Source of the DNA: Pleurodeles waltl
Taxonomy: Eukaryota > Chordata > Amphibia > Caudata > Salamandridae
Assembly (NCBI RefSeq): GCF_031143425.1
Contig: NC_090444.1
Span: 1,348,568,323 to 1,348,632,322, forward strand
Direction of reading: 5' to 3'
DNA length: 64,000 nucleotides
Shown here: piece after piece, positions 43,931 through 55,675 of the stretch
Numbering within the stretch: position 1 is the first letter of the stretch
Layout of the letters: each line of letters starts with the position of its first letter
Made by a program: the position numbers and the translations under genes
Notes under the pieces: generated by a model
What the model saw: only the letters and a program-made list of their open reading frames with translations
The model's database searches: none
What the model was told of the DNA's origin: nothing

Positions 43931-44508
43931 TAGGGAACTGGCAATAATGCACAATTATGCAGGTATGTGGGTGTGCCATATGTGACGTACACATATGTAT
44001 GTGGTACTGATGCAAAGTTCTGTATTTAAACAGTTGTGGATGCAGTTTCCAGTCCTGCTTCTGGATGGAAGGGATACCCACAAGATAAGAGTGGGAAAGA
44101 GTCAGGACTTGAGACTAACAGGTTTGTCGGTTCTTTCTTCATAGTTTGAGGTGAGTACTGTGACGGAATGAGTGGCAGATCTTGCAGAGCACAGAGGATT
44201 AAGATGATCTTTGGTGTTCATGGTATGAAATTTGACAGCATTCACAGAATGTCCCTATTAAGGACCAGTAAGATGCACTGGAAAAGAAAGTTTGAATCCC
44301 AGAGAGTGAGAAATCACTAACTGCAGAACTGCTGAAAGGTGATGTAACAGGATCTCATGGATACAACGTCATAATGCTGAGAAGGACTTGAAAAAACATG
44401 CCCGATCACGGGTATATCCTACACAAATTTTGTCTCAGATTGTGAAGGTAGCTGTTAATGTTCTGTTTGGCGAAAGAAAAGACAGACATACTGGTTGTGA
44501 TCCCAATT
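43931..44508. other. Unassigned intronic sequence left of the L1
   Basis: No recognised element. It may be the continuation of the sequence at 51230 onward, from which it was separated by the L1 insertion. Confidence 0.4.
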
Positions 44509-44523
44509 AACTTTATATATCTT

Positions 44524-45513
44524 TGGGGGTGTGGCCACGCAAGATGGCCAACGGACGCACTTCTGATCGGCCACCTTACAAGATCCTGCATAATCCTGGG
44601 AGGAGTGGCAATTTTGATGAATGAGGATGGCTCGGGATGCATCCTTCTCCTGGCCGCTAGCCTGCAAAGTGGGCTTTGACTCTTTAAGCAGCCCAGAGGG
44701 CGAGGATTCCACTGTGGACTGGCCTGCCGCATGGTGGAAAGGGCGGTGGCATACTGATCCTGTTTGGGCCTCAGCGGCTGGGTGTGGCAGCTCCCTGTGT
44801 ACTGCGGTTGTCTCCAGCTGTGTCGCTACTGTTGCTGCTAGAGGCAGAGGGGCCCAGGCAATGGAATGTGACGAACACTGGCCCGCTCCTGTCCCCCATC
44901 CCCCATATCCCTTCCTCCCCTTGGATGATACCGGAATGAAGGACGTGCTGCTGGGAGCTGCGGCGTGCAGCAAGGGGGGGATGGAGAAGTGTGTCCTGGG
45001 CGGCCTCCAAGCCCATGTATCCCAGAGAAATATTACAGTTTGACGGCACAGGGAGCCGGGTGCTATCGCGGAGGACGCTATGAGTCAGTGAGAGAAGGCG
45101 GCCCCTGGTGCTTGGAAACAAGCCTGATAAAGTGGCATCCTGTGCAGAAGACATTAGGATACCTTGGGACTTTGTGGGACTGGAGCCCTTGGGGGAAGTT
45201 GTTGAGTGTGGGGACACAGGAACTTCCCACAGGGACACAAGACCACTATTGAAAACCTCTATGATCCTGGCCGCACAGTAGGACGTACCTGGTCAGGATG
45301 CTGTTGGCCCAAAAGGCACTTGCCTGTGGTTGTCCCCCCTCCTGGACTCTGCCTATTGGTGTTGCTTGCCAAGTGGTGCTGGGAGACAAGGTACATGTGA
45401 AGCGGGGAGCCTCAGGGAGGTGTTGGCTATTAGAAATTTGCACTAAGGTGCTTATGGCTGCCGACGGACAGTGGGGCAGTGGACTGTAGGAGGCGAGGAC
45501 TGTTGCCCATGAC
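44524..45513 (+). promoter_or_regulatory. L1 5' untranslated region with YY1-like site
   Basis: About 1 kb of GC-rich leader. CAAGATGGCC at 44540-44549, 16 bases from the 5' end, matches the YY1 core (AAGATGGC) that positions transcription start in mammalian L1s. Frames across this region (for example 44621-45043) have no recognised motif. Confidence 0.6.
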
Positions 45514-46306
45514 ATGGGGAGGAACAAACAACCAGGCCCCACTCAAGGGAACACAAAGGAGCAGTATACCCTGGCGACTCGGGTGGAAGAGAGACAGACA
45601 CGGCTGGGAGCCGGTCGTGGAGATGTAACCGCAGATGCAGTGACAGAGGAACCCTCATGGGCAGGCCTCATAGTGGAAATTCAGGGCTCCTGGGTGGCAC
45701 TTGAGGGAACAATTGTGACAGTTGCCATAGAGGTGAATCTCCTCCGTGCTGACCTGAGGAAGGTGCCTCATAAAGTGCGAGTTGTGGAGGGGTTAATAGT
45801 GGAACTACAATCTGAGGTTGCCTTGTTCAGGCAGCAAATGGCCACAGTAAACTCTAATACTGCACAGTTAAGAGCTCACAGCTGAGGAAGCAAAGGGGAG
45901 ATCCCACCGCAATAATATACGCTTGTTGGGATTCCCCGAACGGGTAGAGGGAACAGCGACAGAGAGCTTTGTGGAACACTGGGTTTTGGACACACTTTGG
46001 CCAACTGGACTGTCACTGTTCTTCCCCATCAAGAGGGCACATCGACCATTGGTGGCCCCACCTTGGCCAGGAGTGCCACCGCGTGCCATCATAGCATGCA
46101 TCCTTGACTACAAAGGCAGGGATTGTATTCTGCGGTCAGCCAAAGAAACTTATACTGTTTGTTATGAGAGTCATAAAATCTCCATTTATCCAGATTATGC
46201 TCACAAGGTGCTGGGCAGCCGGAAAATATTTCTGGAGGTCAAGGCCAAACTGCATGCCATGGATCTTCGTTATATGCTGCTTTACTCTGCCAGACTAAAT
46301 CTCTGA
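45514..46306 (+). pseudogene. L1 ORF1 protein (coiled coil plus RNA-binding domain)
   Basis: Frame 45514-45885 holds a basic start followed by a coiled-coil-like stretch (IEVNLLRADLRKVPHKVR, then VEGLIVELQSEVALFRQQM). After a frameshift, 45923-46306 holds the RNA-binding domain: LGFPERVEGTATESFVEHW, IKRAHRPL, PRAIIACILDYKGRDCIL, and the C-terminal KAKLHAMDLRYMLLYSARL. The order and spacing are those of L1 ORF1p, an RNA-binding trimer that packages the L1 RNA. One frameshift near 45885-45920 is the main break. Confidence 0.8.
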
Positions 46307-47131
46307 TCTCTGGGGGCAAATCCCACTTTTTTGACTCGCTGGAGGAAGTATGGAGTTGGTTAGAGGTTTGGGACAAGATCCCCAAAGACAAACAGGGCTC
46401 ATGGAGATCAGGCCCTCACCCAAGAAAAGGCTCTCATCGTCCCCACTGGAGATTTGGGGGGGGGGGAACCCACAAACACCATCACCCGGAATCTGGAGGA
46501 TGAAGTTCAAGGGCGCACTGTGGAACAGGTGGACAGAGCTATGGAGATGGCCCCCCTGACGAGGGGTCAGAACTGATGGGGTGAGAGCCGGTTTCACTAG
46601 TAGAAGCATGCTTGGCAGACCCTACTAACTGAAAAATAATTTGTTTATATTTGATATGATGCTTCATATATGTGTTTCAGCCCTACTGATTTGCTTCCCT
46701 TTATTTCTCATTGTTACAGGGCAGGTGGAGTGACCGGGAACCACTGATGTTGGCTGATTTAACTCTGTTTATAGGACTGCAGAAGACTGCAACATAAGGA
46801 GAATTATGTGGGGTGGGTTAAAACCCTCTTCATTTTATGTGGTAGGCTGTAGTTGGGAGAGTGGGGGGGGGGGGGAGAGGGCTTAGGCTTCAGGGCCTGG
46901 CAGCTATACTACTTATGAATGGGCAGCATGTTTGGTCATTTAGTAGCTGTGTACCTGGGGTGGGGGATCAGTTACAGTTTTTTACACTCCCAGATGATTG
47001 CAAGGATTATGGTTGGTGTTATGGTGCATGTGGGAGCCCAGAGGTGGGTAACTCTCTTGTGGGTTTGAAGTGCTGGACGCCTCCTACCACAGGCGGTGAG
47101 AGCTGGTTTTCGGGATGGGACATGTACACTC
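46307..47131 (+). other. L1 inter-ORF region
   Basis: No coding support. G homopolymers (46456, 46862) are prominent. The length (about 0.8 kb) is long for an inter-ORF spacer, so part may be decayed ORF1 tail or ORF2 leader. Confidence 0.4.
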
Positions 47132-50100
47132 ATGGCTGACAATATACGTTTCCTCACATGGAATACCAGGGGACTGAGGGATTACACCAAGCGCTATAGG
47201 GTGTACTCATATTTCCGGTGCCACATGGTTCAGAGCGCCTATTTGCAGGAAACACACTTGGGAGGGGGGGCAGAGGTAGGGGAGTGGCGATATGGATAGC
47301 ACATGGGTGCCGTTCAAGCACACGTACAGTGAGGCGGGAGTGGAGAGTCGCTATGTACTGCTGCACGATGCACTGGATAGCAGGGATGTTCGACAATTCT
47401 ATTCGACATTGCAGGGATTACTCAATGACAGTGTGGTCTTAGCATTAGTGTGTGGGGGGGTACTTCAATTATGTTCTCAACTGACGCAAGGAGCGACACC
47501 CACTGCGAGTGGAAAGAAACTGCAAGCGACAGAGTCCCTCAACAGATTTGTGTGGGGGGTTTATAGACTGCTCGTGCACCCCTCACCAACAGACCCAGGA
47601 CTATATGTGCATTCTGTGATACATAACACCTACAGTACATTAGGTAAAATCTTCACGGTGGGACTAGACCCCGGGTTCATACAGTTTGTCAACCATATGA
47701 TCACGTTCTGGTGTCAGTGAATCTAAGCTGGGGAAGAGTGTTGACCCGCACTGAGCAGAGCTGGTGCATGCCTCCTGACGGATTTGGTAAGCAAGGAGAC
47801 ATTGATGGAAGAGATCAGGCAGTACATGCATGGTATCTGGGGCACAACAGACACCAGGGCTTCAGAATGGGAGGTTCTTAAGGCCATCATGAGTGGGGCT
47901 TGTATTTGGATGACAAGTGGGGTGCGGCGGCAGCTGATAGCAGACATTGAGAGGGATGAACGAGCTTGGCTACATGAGGCAGAGGCCAGTTCTACCACAA
48001 ATGTAAACCACAGAAACTGTGGGACAACCTCGATAGGCATATGCTGAGGCCCTACCATCAGCGCCTCTATGGGGAAGGTGACAAATAAGGCCGCTTGTTG
48101 GCCTAGTTATGGAAACTTGAGCAGGATATTAGGCCAATCCTTCAACTCTGAGATAGCGAGGGGCGGTTGGTGACACGGAGTCACAATATATCACATGCAC
48201 TGACAGCACATTTTCAAATGGTGTACAGAGCAGATAACAAAACTCATTCTGATATGATTGAGGATTTCCTTGGAGGGTTGGACCCTGGCTCACATCTCTC
48301 TTGCAGCAACACAAGACTTGGACGAAGAGCTCACAATGGAGGAGCTTCAAGCTGCCCTCTGAGATAGGAGTGGAGCCAAGGCTCCAGGGGGAGATGGTTT
48401 TGCCTCTGAGTTTTATCAGGCCTATTCGGATATTTTGGGGGAAAGTTGTTAGAGTTTTTTTTTGGAGGCACGTGCACTTGGTATAATACCACCAACTATG
48501 CGTGGGGGTCCTATGGCTCATGTTGAAACCTGGCGGGCACCCTGAAGATCCTGCATCCTATAGACTGATCACCTTGATTAATTCTGATGCAAAAATACTT
48601 TTGTAGGATACTGGTGAAGCGGCTGCAGGGAATCATAAGGGGTTTGGTCCACGATGACCACTGCGGGATTATGTCCTGCTGAAGCACATCGCTCAATCTA
48701 AGATGTCTCACTCATATTATCCACAAGACTGCTGGATCAGAACAGGAGATGGCTCTACTGTCACTCGCCATTGAGAAGGCATTTGACAAAGATGGGTGGA
48801 ACTATCTTACATCAGTGCTCAGAGTGATGGAGCTTGGACCGGTTTTCCAAGGATAGGTTAAACAACTCTACATGACGCCTATAGCCCGCGTTCAGGTGGG
48901 GGGAGAGATGTCAGAACCCTGGGCTGTAGAGAATGGCACTCATCAGGGATGCCCCCTATTGCCACTGCTATTCACCCTGGTGATGGAGCCTCTGGCTGCT
49001 CTGTTGTGCAGGGAGCTGGAACCATCAGGAATTTGGGTGGGCAACTCGACACACACTGTCTCGCTAAATGTGGGCGACACATTAGTATAAGTTCACACAC
49101 CCACAGAGGCGCTACTTGTACTGATGAGACACCTAAAGCACTTTGGGAAGATGTCTGGATTATGTGTAAACATCTAGAAAACACTAATGTACCCGCTTGA
49201 GGGGCTAGCCGAATTGCCAGTGAATCAATTGCTAGATTTGAGTATACGATGGAAGCAAGAAAACTTCTGTTATCTTGATGTCATGGTAACTAGGATAGTA
49301 AAAGATCATTGGCGCATTAGTGTGGAGAAGAGGGTGCAGGGCCTTACCAGATTGGTTGAATTCTAGAACATGCTGCCGTTGTCAGCATTGGGGAGAGCAG
49401 CAGTTGGTAAGATGGGCTTTCTACCCTGGTGCTTATATCTAGAGCAGAATGTGCTCTTCCATATCCCTGATAAGTTCTTTCTAACTGTCAAGTAGTCTCC
49501 TTCTTTCGTTAATATGGGTGGGAAGGAGATGCAGAGTGGAACTTCCACTTCCGAAAAGGGGCATGGAGGAGGGAGGATTGGCCCTCTTGAACGTATACTT
49601 TTAATACTGCGTAGTACACCAGCAACACGCAGCTCGATAGCTGACAAATATTGACAACTGGGAGAAATTACTTCTGCGGGCATAATTGGCAATGATACAC
49701 TGCTATACATTTTAAAGAGAGGGGGGATGTGCTGACGTCCCATTACCATATCTGGTCCGTCATACTGCACAGGTGTGGGAGTCGGTGGTGAAGAAAGTAT
49801 TACGCTGGTCCCCCTTTGACAGGGTATTATACATTTGGGACCCCAAACCATTTAGTTCCATTGACAAAGACATGTTCATGATGCAGTGGGGGGAGGGAGA
49901 TGGCTTCTATCTGGGGTTCTGTATGCAGGGAGATTTTCCTCACTTTTCAAGAGGCCCAAGCCACATTCAACGTGGGGAGGGGGTCACTTTATCCAGTTCA
50001 CCATACTATAGCATACCGTAAAGGAACTCTGAAGTACATATCCAGTAGCACTGCTGCCCTCACTGATGTTAGAGGGATTGATTTGATGGGGGGAGTGCAG

Positions 50101-50415
50101 ACACCTCATCTTCCTATTTTACACAGCCGTCTGTGCAGACCTAGCAAAAGATGTGTACAAAGCAAAAATGGCATGGGAGCAAGAACTTTGGGAAATCATT
50201 GAAGATGGGTGCGGGGAGCAAGCGTCTAGTCTGGTGAAGAGGGTGTCCTGCAATAATCAGTTGAAATTGCCCCATTTTAATTTTTTACACCACACATATT
50301 TGACACCTATCCAGCTTAATCGTACAGAACTCATCAGGGGATCTATACGATTAAGCTGGGTAGGTGTCAAATATGTGTGGGGGTGGGACTCTTTCTTACA
50401 TCTATGGAAAAACTA
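47132..50415 (+). pseudogene. L1 ORF2: endonuclease and reverse transcriptase
   Basis: The start is MADNIRFLTWNTRGLRDYTK (47132), with LQETHLGG shortly after; these carry the Asn and Glu of the AP endonuclease active site. RT comes in broken frames: MEELQAAL then APGGDGFASEFYQAYSDIL (48334-48440), VENGTHQGCPLLPLLFTLV (48930) and LNVGDTLV (49060-49085), where the catalytic YADD reads NVGD. The C-terminal part to 50415 is scrambled and contains a 91-bp inverted duplication (50290-50380). Stops and frameshifts occur about every 200-300 bases. Confidence 0.8.
50290..50380. repeat. Inverted repeat inside L1 ORF2 (35-bp arms)
   Basis: Arms at 50290-50324 and 50346-50380 match at 34 of 35 bases with a 21-base loop. 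Such a structure is not part of L1 and probably arose by template switching. Confidence 0.85.
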
Positions 50416-51197
50416 AGGGTGTGCCCAAATTACCCTGTGCATAAAAATAAAGAAAGAAAAAACAGGAAGCGCCATTGTACTTGAAGAATCATCAAAAAAG
50501 ATGGTGGAAAGGATTCAATGCTGATCGAACAGGTAGTTACATTGTGTAAGAATTTTTTATTGTGTTGACATTCTTTAAGTAGAATCCCAGGGGTCTGTGC
50601 GTGTACCTTTAACCGCACCCCCCTGGTTATAGAAAAAAGTGATGACCATAATCATTTGGTTTGGTTTTCCAGTGATTAATTAAAGTTCCACTGTGACAAT
50701 TATGTTTTTGGAGATTCAGATTCATCCCTGGCGCATCATGTTTTTTTCTTTCTTTCTTTCTTACATCTGTCATGACAATGTGCTGGGGTGCAGGATTTCA
50801 GGAGATTGGTGGTACCTTGCATAGAGAAGGCAGTAGGGATTGAGATACCACTGACGCCAGGGACATGCCTCTTGGGCATCGTAAAAAAAAAAACTAGGGG
50901 ACGCAAGATCTCCTATAAGCTCCTGCAACTGGCACTTCTACTTGCGAAGCAAAGAATTGCTATAGGATGGATGGGAACCCAAATCCCCAATGAGGCATTG
51001 TGACATGGGCTGATTGATGTTGGTTGTAGTCTGCAGGCAGACCTGGCACATATGATATGAACTGCACTGCAATAGTTCGACTACTATCCGAGGTGAGGGG
51101 AGAGGGATTAATTGGATGCTCGCACTTCAAACAATGCACCAGTTGATGTAACTGTTTTGTATTTACGAAAATGTATAAATAAAGACATTAAAAATAC

Positions 51198-51214
51198 TTA
51201 AATAAATAAAAAAA
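51198..51214 (+). repeat. L1 3' A-rich tail
   Basis: AAATAAATAAAAAAAA-type tail directly before the right target duplication. Confidence 0.85.
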
Positions 51215-51229
51215 AACTTTATATATCTT

Positions 51230-51559
51230 CCATCTTCTAGTAGTAGCTCTAACGAAAAAAGGCAGTACGAGAGCAAAGGAGGAAAAACACCACATCGAGC
51301 AACTTCCGCTCTACGGGATCATCAACAATTTTAAGCATAAAACTGTTTGCTGAGTTCAGGACTCACATCACACATTAGCATCTTTCTCTCAAGAAAGAAA
51401 AGGGTCTCCAACGCACAATCACACAAATTACCAGGGTAAATACACAACACAGCACAAAAGATTATGAAGCACCAATAACACAATAAGCCGTAAGGACCAG
51501 TGTAACATGGTCACTTGATACCTACTGAAAAATCCTTAAGTTCCCTTCACAAACAACTT
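51230..51559. other. Unassigned sequence between the L1 and the Ty3 element
   Basis: Could be LTR or untranslated sequence of the neighbouring Ty3 element, since it lies on its 3' side, but no defined LTR ends or TATA/poly(A) pair can be located. Confidence 0.35.
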
Positions 51560-52334
51560 GCATGGGTGTTGTAGCAAATCACATTGAAACCTGGAACTGG
51601 ATTATGTTCATACACAACATCACTCATGCATCTACTTTTGGAATCACTGTGGAAGACAGTCAAATCTACACCCAAAAACAAGTTGTCAATCATATCATTC
51701 TCCACTCTAGATGCACCTCTACCACTGCTGAAAACCAGCACAACCTCCAGAGGTGAGACCACAAGGAAGTCCCATTAAGACAGTCCCTTGGCAGCGAGAA
51801 GTGAATCAGTTGTCTCACCTTGATGTTCGCTCTGGTGACTTTCTCCTTAACGATGTCCACCTGTCACTTCATATACTCTCTCCCTCACACCAAGCAGTCA
51901 CAAACACTACTGATATCATGTACTTGCACAACTTCATACCTCTTCTACACCCACCAAGAATATAGCCTTGAGCGGGGTAGTCACCGCAAAACTACTGGAA
52001 CGGGGTACACTCAGTTGCAGGATGGTTTGTCATGAAATAACATCTTTTTTAACCCTCTCCTACAGTTCAACCCATTACAATGCAGCAATTGTACAGTGTC
52101 CTTAATAACCTTTTAAAATTATTTCCACCTGACTCAGCCTCTGGATGGAATAGATCAGGAAACTTCCTGCTAATTTCCTTTCCTCTGGCCACCGTCAAAT
52201 TATGTGATCATAGCCTTTCTTAAACCAAGGTCAGTCTTTCACCTCCAAATGTTCCTCCATGAAACAATGAGAAGCATGTGTATCACTGTCTACCAAATCC
52301 TTGACTGTAAGTGCCACTTCACATTCTATCTCAT

Positions 52335-52570
52335 TTCCTACGTCAACTGGGACATAAATCTGCATGTACATTTTTCACACCCGGAACATACTCTATTGCA
52401 CAGAGGAAAGTCTGCAGCAAGGCCACAAATCTTACCAACCTCATGGCCAAAGTTCTTCAACCACTTGAAATTATACCACAGAATTTTTTTTATAATGCCA
52501 AACTGCCCATCTGCAAGCAAACAGCTCTCTTTCTGTCAGTGAATAAATAATTACACGCTGTCTCTATCAG
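52335..52570 (-). pseudogene. Ty3 RNase H remnant
   Basis: SLTERELFACRWAVWHYKK (frame-shifted, about 52545-52490) and LLQTFLCAIEYVPGVKNV with HADLCPS (52420-52345) match the ERE..A..WA and IEY.PG..N..AD.LSR motifs that end Ty3-type RNase H. No intact reading frame. Confidence 0.65.
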
Positions 52571-52779
52571 AGACCTAGAACCATAACAAACTATCCACTC
52601 TCAGTTCCCATCTCTCTGGATCAATAGAGGTGTAACAACCACTGCATTCACCCCCACACTCCAAAATCATTTCTTTCCTACCACAAATGGTTTAAGGTGC
52701 AGAAAATTGTAAATTTCCTCCTTCAACTATGTAAATACTTTCAAATGTGTGCTTTTTTCATTACAGTACTTATTAATTC

Positions 52780-53890
52780 TGTTTCATGGGCGTAGTTCTG
52801 TATGAATTTAGCAAAGGATTTGGTTAATCCTAAAAAGGAAGACAACTGATTCTATGAACCTAGCATTATCACCTCCAAAATTGTTCCAATATGATTATCC
52901 TTGGGTCTGATGTCAAACTTGGAAACGTCCCAAATATTCAACGTTCTTCCTCGTACATTGCCATTTGTCCAGTCTCAGAGTCAACCCCTTATCCATGAAA
53001 ACCCTAAGAACCTCTTGCAGACCTGAGTTGTGCTCCTTGCAATTTGCCCTATAGACGAAGATGTCATTTTGAAATTCCACTACGTCTAGATTCCTTCATC
53101 AATCTTCGGAATATGGCAGTGGTGCTTGCCAGCCCAAATGGCATCCTTCTATACTGAAGTAATCCTTCAGCTGTATTGAAAGACGTCAGGTCCTTACAGT
53201 CCACGTGAAGTACCATCTAGTAATAGGCACTGGGAAGGTCCATACTAGAGAACACTATGGCCCCTGCCAATGTTGAGACCAATTCATGGATATTGGATAG
53301 TGAGTGTTGATCCACCCAGATGTCCAGAGATTTATGCAGAGACGAAGCTCACCAGAGGCCTTCCACAAAATCATCACCGGAGAGACCCATAAAGCGGACT
53401 CCACTGGCCCAGTAATGTTCTTAGTGCAACTCTTCAGTTTCCTAACGACAATTTATGGGCACATTTCACAGTTATAAGCACCCTCCTTAAGTATGATCCA
53501 GTACTGATAACCATTTATACTCCCTCAACCTGTATTGAAACACAGTGGAAAACTCCTTACCCAAACCTCCATCTACTCCCACAATTCTGCTGCTATTTCC
53601 TCTCTAAACATTTAAAAAACAGGTGGCACTTCCAGAGAGTCTAAGCAAATTCCCAAATACTCCTGCTGAGGCCAACACAGTACCTAAAATGTTGATTTTG
53701 TGTTGAGATTAACGTCCCGGTTTAATCTCCATACTCTCCATTTCCCTCCTTGGCCATAATCTCTCAAAAAGCTGCTGCCAAATGATTGTGTACACAGCAT
53801 AGGAGTCAACTATCATCAATCGTTATGATGGTGGACATCGAAAGTTTTTTTACTCTACAATAACCTTCACTCAATACCATTCCAGGATTA
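52780..53890 (-). pseudogene. Ty3 protease and reverse transcriptase
   Basis: The protease remnant is LMIVDSYAVYTIIWQQLFE at about 53825, with VDS for the catalytic Asp-Ser/Thr and the following Gly lost. RT shows ASGELRLCINLWTSG (53360), KDLTSFNTAEGLLQYRRMP with FGLASTTAIFRRLMKE (53190-53110), FQNDIFVYRANCKEHNS (YxDD-equivalent reads QNDI, about 53075), LTLRLDKWQCTRKNVEYLG (52990-52935). Stops and indels throughout. Confidence 0.72.
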
Positions 53891-53969
53891 AGAATGTTCT
53901 CTTTTTTCCTTTCTTGTGCACTAATCTATGCTTCTGGAGACGAATCTCTTACAGACAAGGTCAAAATGC

Positions 53970-54705
53970 CTTTTTTGAAATGTATTTCAAACATTATCTA
54001 ATGCTGGGCAACCCTTAAAATCACCTACATAAGAACGATTCCCACACCTGTAACACTGGAGGCCCTGTTGTTTCTCCCACCACTTTACTTCTTCTTTCTA
54101 CTTATCATACTTTTTGACCGCAGTACTTACTTCATCTGGACTACCCCTTAGGTCCTGGACAACCCTTTCCGAGTTCTTAATCCCTTCACTATTATTGCAG
54201 CCTCTTGAGAGTCAACTCAGCACAAACCTATAAATAACCCATCCTGCATTTTCTTGTTGTTAGTTTTCCCAAGTACTTGATCTCTTCTAATTTGCTCATA
54301 ATTGATATGTACAAAGTCACAGGACACTGCCAATGACCTTAGCGAGGTGACATATTCTTTGAAATATTCATTCTTGTGTTAAAACCCTGGATCACAATTT
54401 GAACATTTCAATAACTACGTTTATGCTTACTCCATACTTTAAACCCAACTGTTTCGTAAAATAGTTGAAGACTTTTAAACCTACAAGCACATTTTGTTCC
54501 AAAGCAAGTAACTTTTTAAACTTCATCAGGCAAGTGTTCCCCAGTGTTTTAAAAAGGACATCTTCCGGGAATCTAAAAAATCTTCCCCTCCAAAAGCTCA
54601 ACATACATCAACCTTCTGACAGCGTAAACTCTTCCCCTGGGTGGTGCAAGAAGGAAAGTAGTGGCTGTACTGAAGACGTTTTGAATACAAACATTGATTT
54701 TTAAA
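53970..54705 (-). pseudogene. Ty3 gag with zinc knuckle
   Basis: Frame 54604-54392 reads GNTCLMKFKKLLALEQNVL and VGLKVFNYFTKQLGLKYGV, capsid-like and alpha-helical. Farther on, QCYRCGNRSYVGDFKGCPA at about 54060-54010 is a CCHC zinc knuckle in which the expected His (ninth position) is Tyr. Stops separate the two parts. Confidence 0.65.
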
Positions 54706-55510
54706 GCAGTGACTGGTTTCCCCTACAAAATGTCTTCAGAGTTGTATATGTTACAAGTGCCAAAATATCCAACACAAAATAATTCCTCTGGGTACGTAAT
54801 AACGAAGTCAAATAAATGTCTCTCACAGTCATAACAATCAAAGTAAACATCTCTGTGGATGCTACACGTGCAGTAATTCCTCAATGGACACAAGGTGAAA
54901 CTCAGAGGTAGTGCTCTTTCTTTGTAGTTTTTTTTGTTTATTCTCTTGGGCCCTAGCTATGCGACCTCAATGTTCATATCACTCACAACCAGAACATATG
55001 GATGTGATGTCCAAGCGCCCAGCACTGGAGCAGCAACTGCTGTTGTGTGCTGCTCTGGTGACCGCCCTGTCACCCCCAGGGAGGGGTTTGGGGCTGTTGG
55101 GGGGTCCTTCAAATGCAATGATCGTGTCAGTGATGCATCTCGGTCTTTTGCCAGACCGGCAAAGGATGAAACCACTGCATTGAGCAACCACTGCTCTTCA
55201 ATCCCCCCACATATACCAACGTTCTACTCTGACATCAGCAAAAACAACAGTTTGCTGATGTTCAAGGTACACGTTACCATAGCAATTCATTCACCATATT
55301 TAAGTCTGGCACATATAAATGTTTACTGCTGCATATATTTTGAGTAGACTACAGATTACTGTATAACAATTGTCACAAAAAATGCAAAATATCTGCAGGG
55401 CCATAAATGACTATATTAAGTCAATAGAATTATTTAAAGATCCACTTCAATTGAAACAGCACAATGATAACTGAAAACTCCATTACTAAAAGTCCATGAC
55501 TTCTACTTAC
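54706..55510. other. Unassigned intronic sequence downstream of the DOP1A exon
   Basis: Contains small frames near 54911-55347 without recognised motif. A 5' LTR for the Ty3 element would be expected here but its ends are not visible. Confidence 0.35.
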
Positions 55511-55675
55511 ATTTGAAACTGGGGAAGATTCTCTGATGGTAGTGCCAACGCCAAATCCAGAAATTTACATGCAGACAAGTAAAGATTTAACCACCTCTGG
55601 CTGTTATATGAGGTTGAGAAGCCATTGCCGCCTGTGTACGTGGTTTCCAAGCCAGCAACAGATGGACCTGAAGTT
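55511..55675 (-). CDS. DOP1A: DOP1A third-last exon
   Basis: Minus-strand exon after TTTGTTTTATTAAG (AG at 55677-55676) and before GTAAGTAG (donor from 55510). The frame from 55674 reads TSGPSVAGLETTYTGGNGF, STSYNSQRWLNLYLSACK and FLDLALALPSENLPQFQ, ending in AT| that joins G of the next exon to give Met. WLNLYLSACKFLDLALALP is a motif I associate with the conserved DOP1 C-terminal region. A second acceptor (TTCAG at 55671-55668) would shorten the exon by eight bases and change the incoming phase, so the left border is less certain than the right. The frame is open throughout. Confidence 0.9.

Larger units (their letters stand above)
44524..51214 (+). mobile_element. Full-length L1-clade LINE (6.69 kb), decayed
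   Basis: It is bounded by a perfect 15-bp target duplication AACTTTATATATCTT at 44509-44523 and 51215-51229. The 5' end reads TGGGGGTGTGGCCACGC followed by AAGATGGCC. ORF1 lies at 45514-46306 and ORF2 at 47132-50415. The 3' end is A-rich (AAATAAATAAAAAAAA, 51198-51214). All parts are in the order expected of L1, so the copy inserted full-length by target-primed reverse transcription. Both ORFs carry frameshifts and stops; it is not active. Confidence 0.92.
51560..54705 (-). mobile_element. Decayed Ty3/gypsy element with standard domain order
   Basis: On the minus strand, gag (54705-53970), protease (about 53830), RT (53400-52780) and RNase H (52570-52335) appear in that order. A possible integrase region to 51560 is not readable. 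LTRs were not identified. This element is unrelated in sequence to the Gmr1-like one at 21949-23720. Confidence 0.72.
29265..55510 (-). other. DOP1A: DOP1A intron, 26.2 kb, filled with transposons
   Basis: Donor GTAAGT reads minus from 55510; the acceptor AG is at 29266-29265. The 26,246-bp intron holds a SINE, a solo LTR pair member, a decayed DIRS with a Harbinger-like insertion, an L2 copy, a minisatellite, a DIRS fragment, a full-length L1 and a Ty3 element. Confidence 0.88.

Noticed and set aside
44130..44160. Possible microexon: TTCTTTCTTCATAG then six bases then GTGAGT
   Set aside because: The sites look good but nothing supports inclusion, and DOP1A is on the other strand.
54911..55347. 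Frames of 76-137 codons on both strands near the DOP1A exon
   Set aside because: Several overlapping frames exist in the same 400 bases and none has a recognised domain or splice phase fitting DOP1A.
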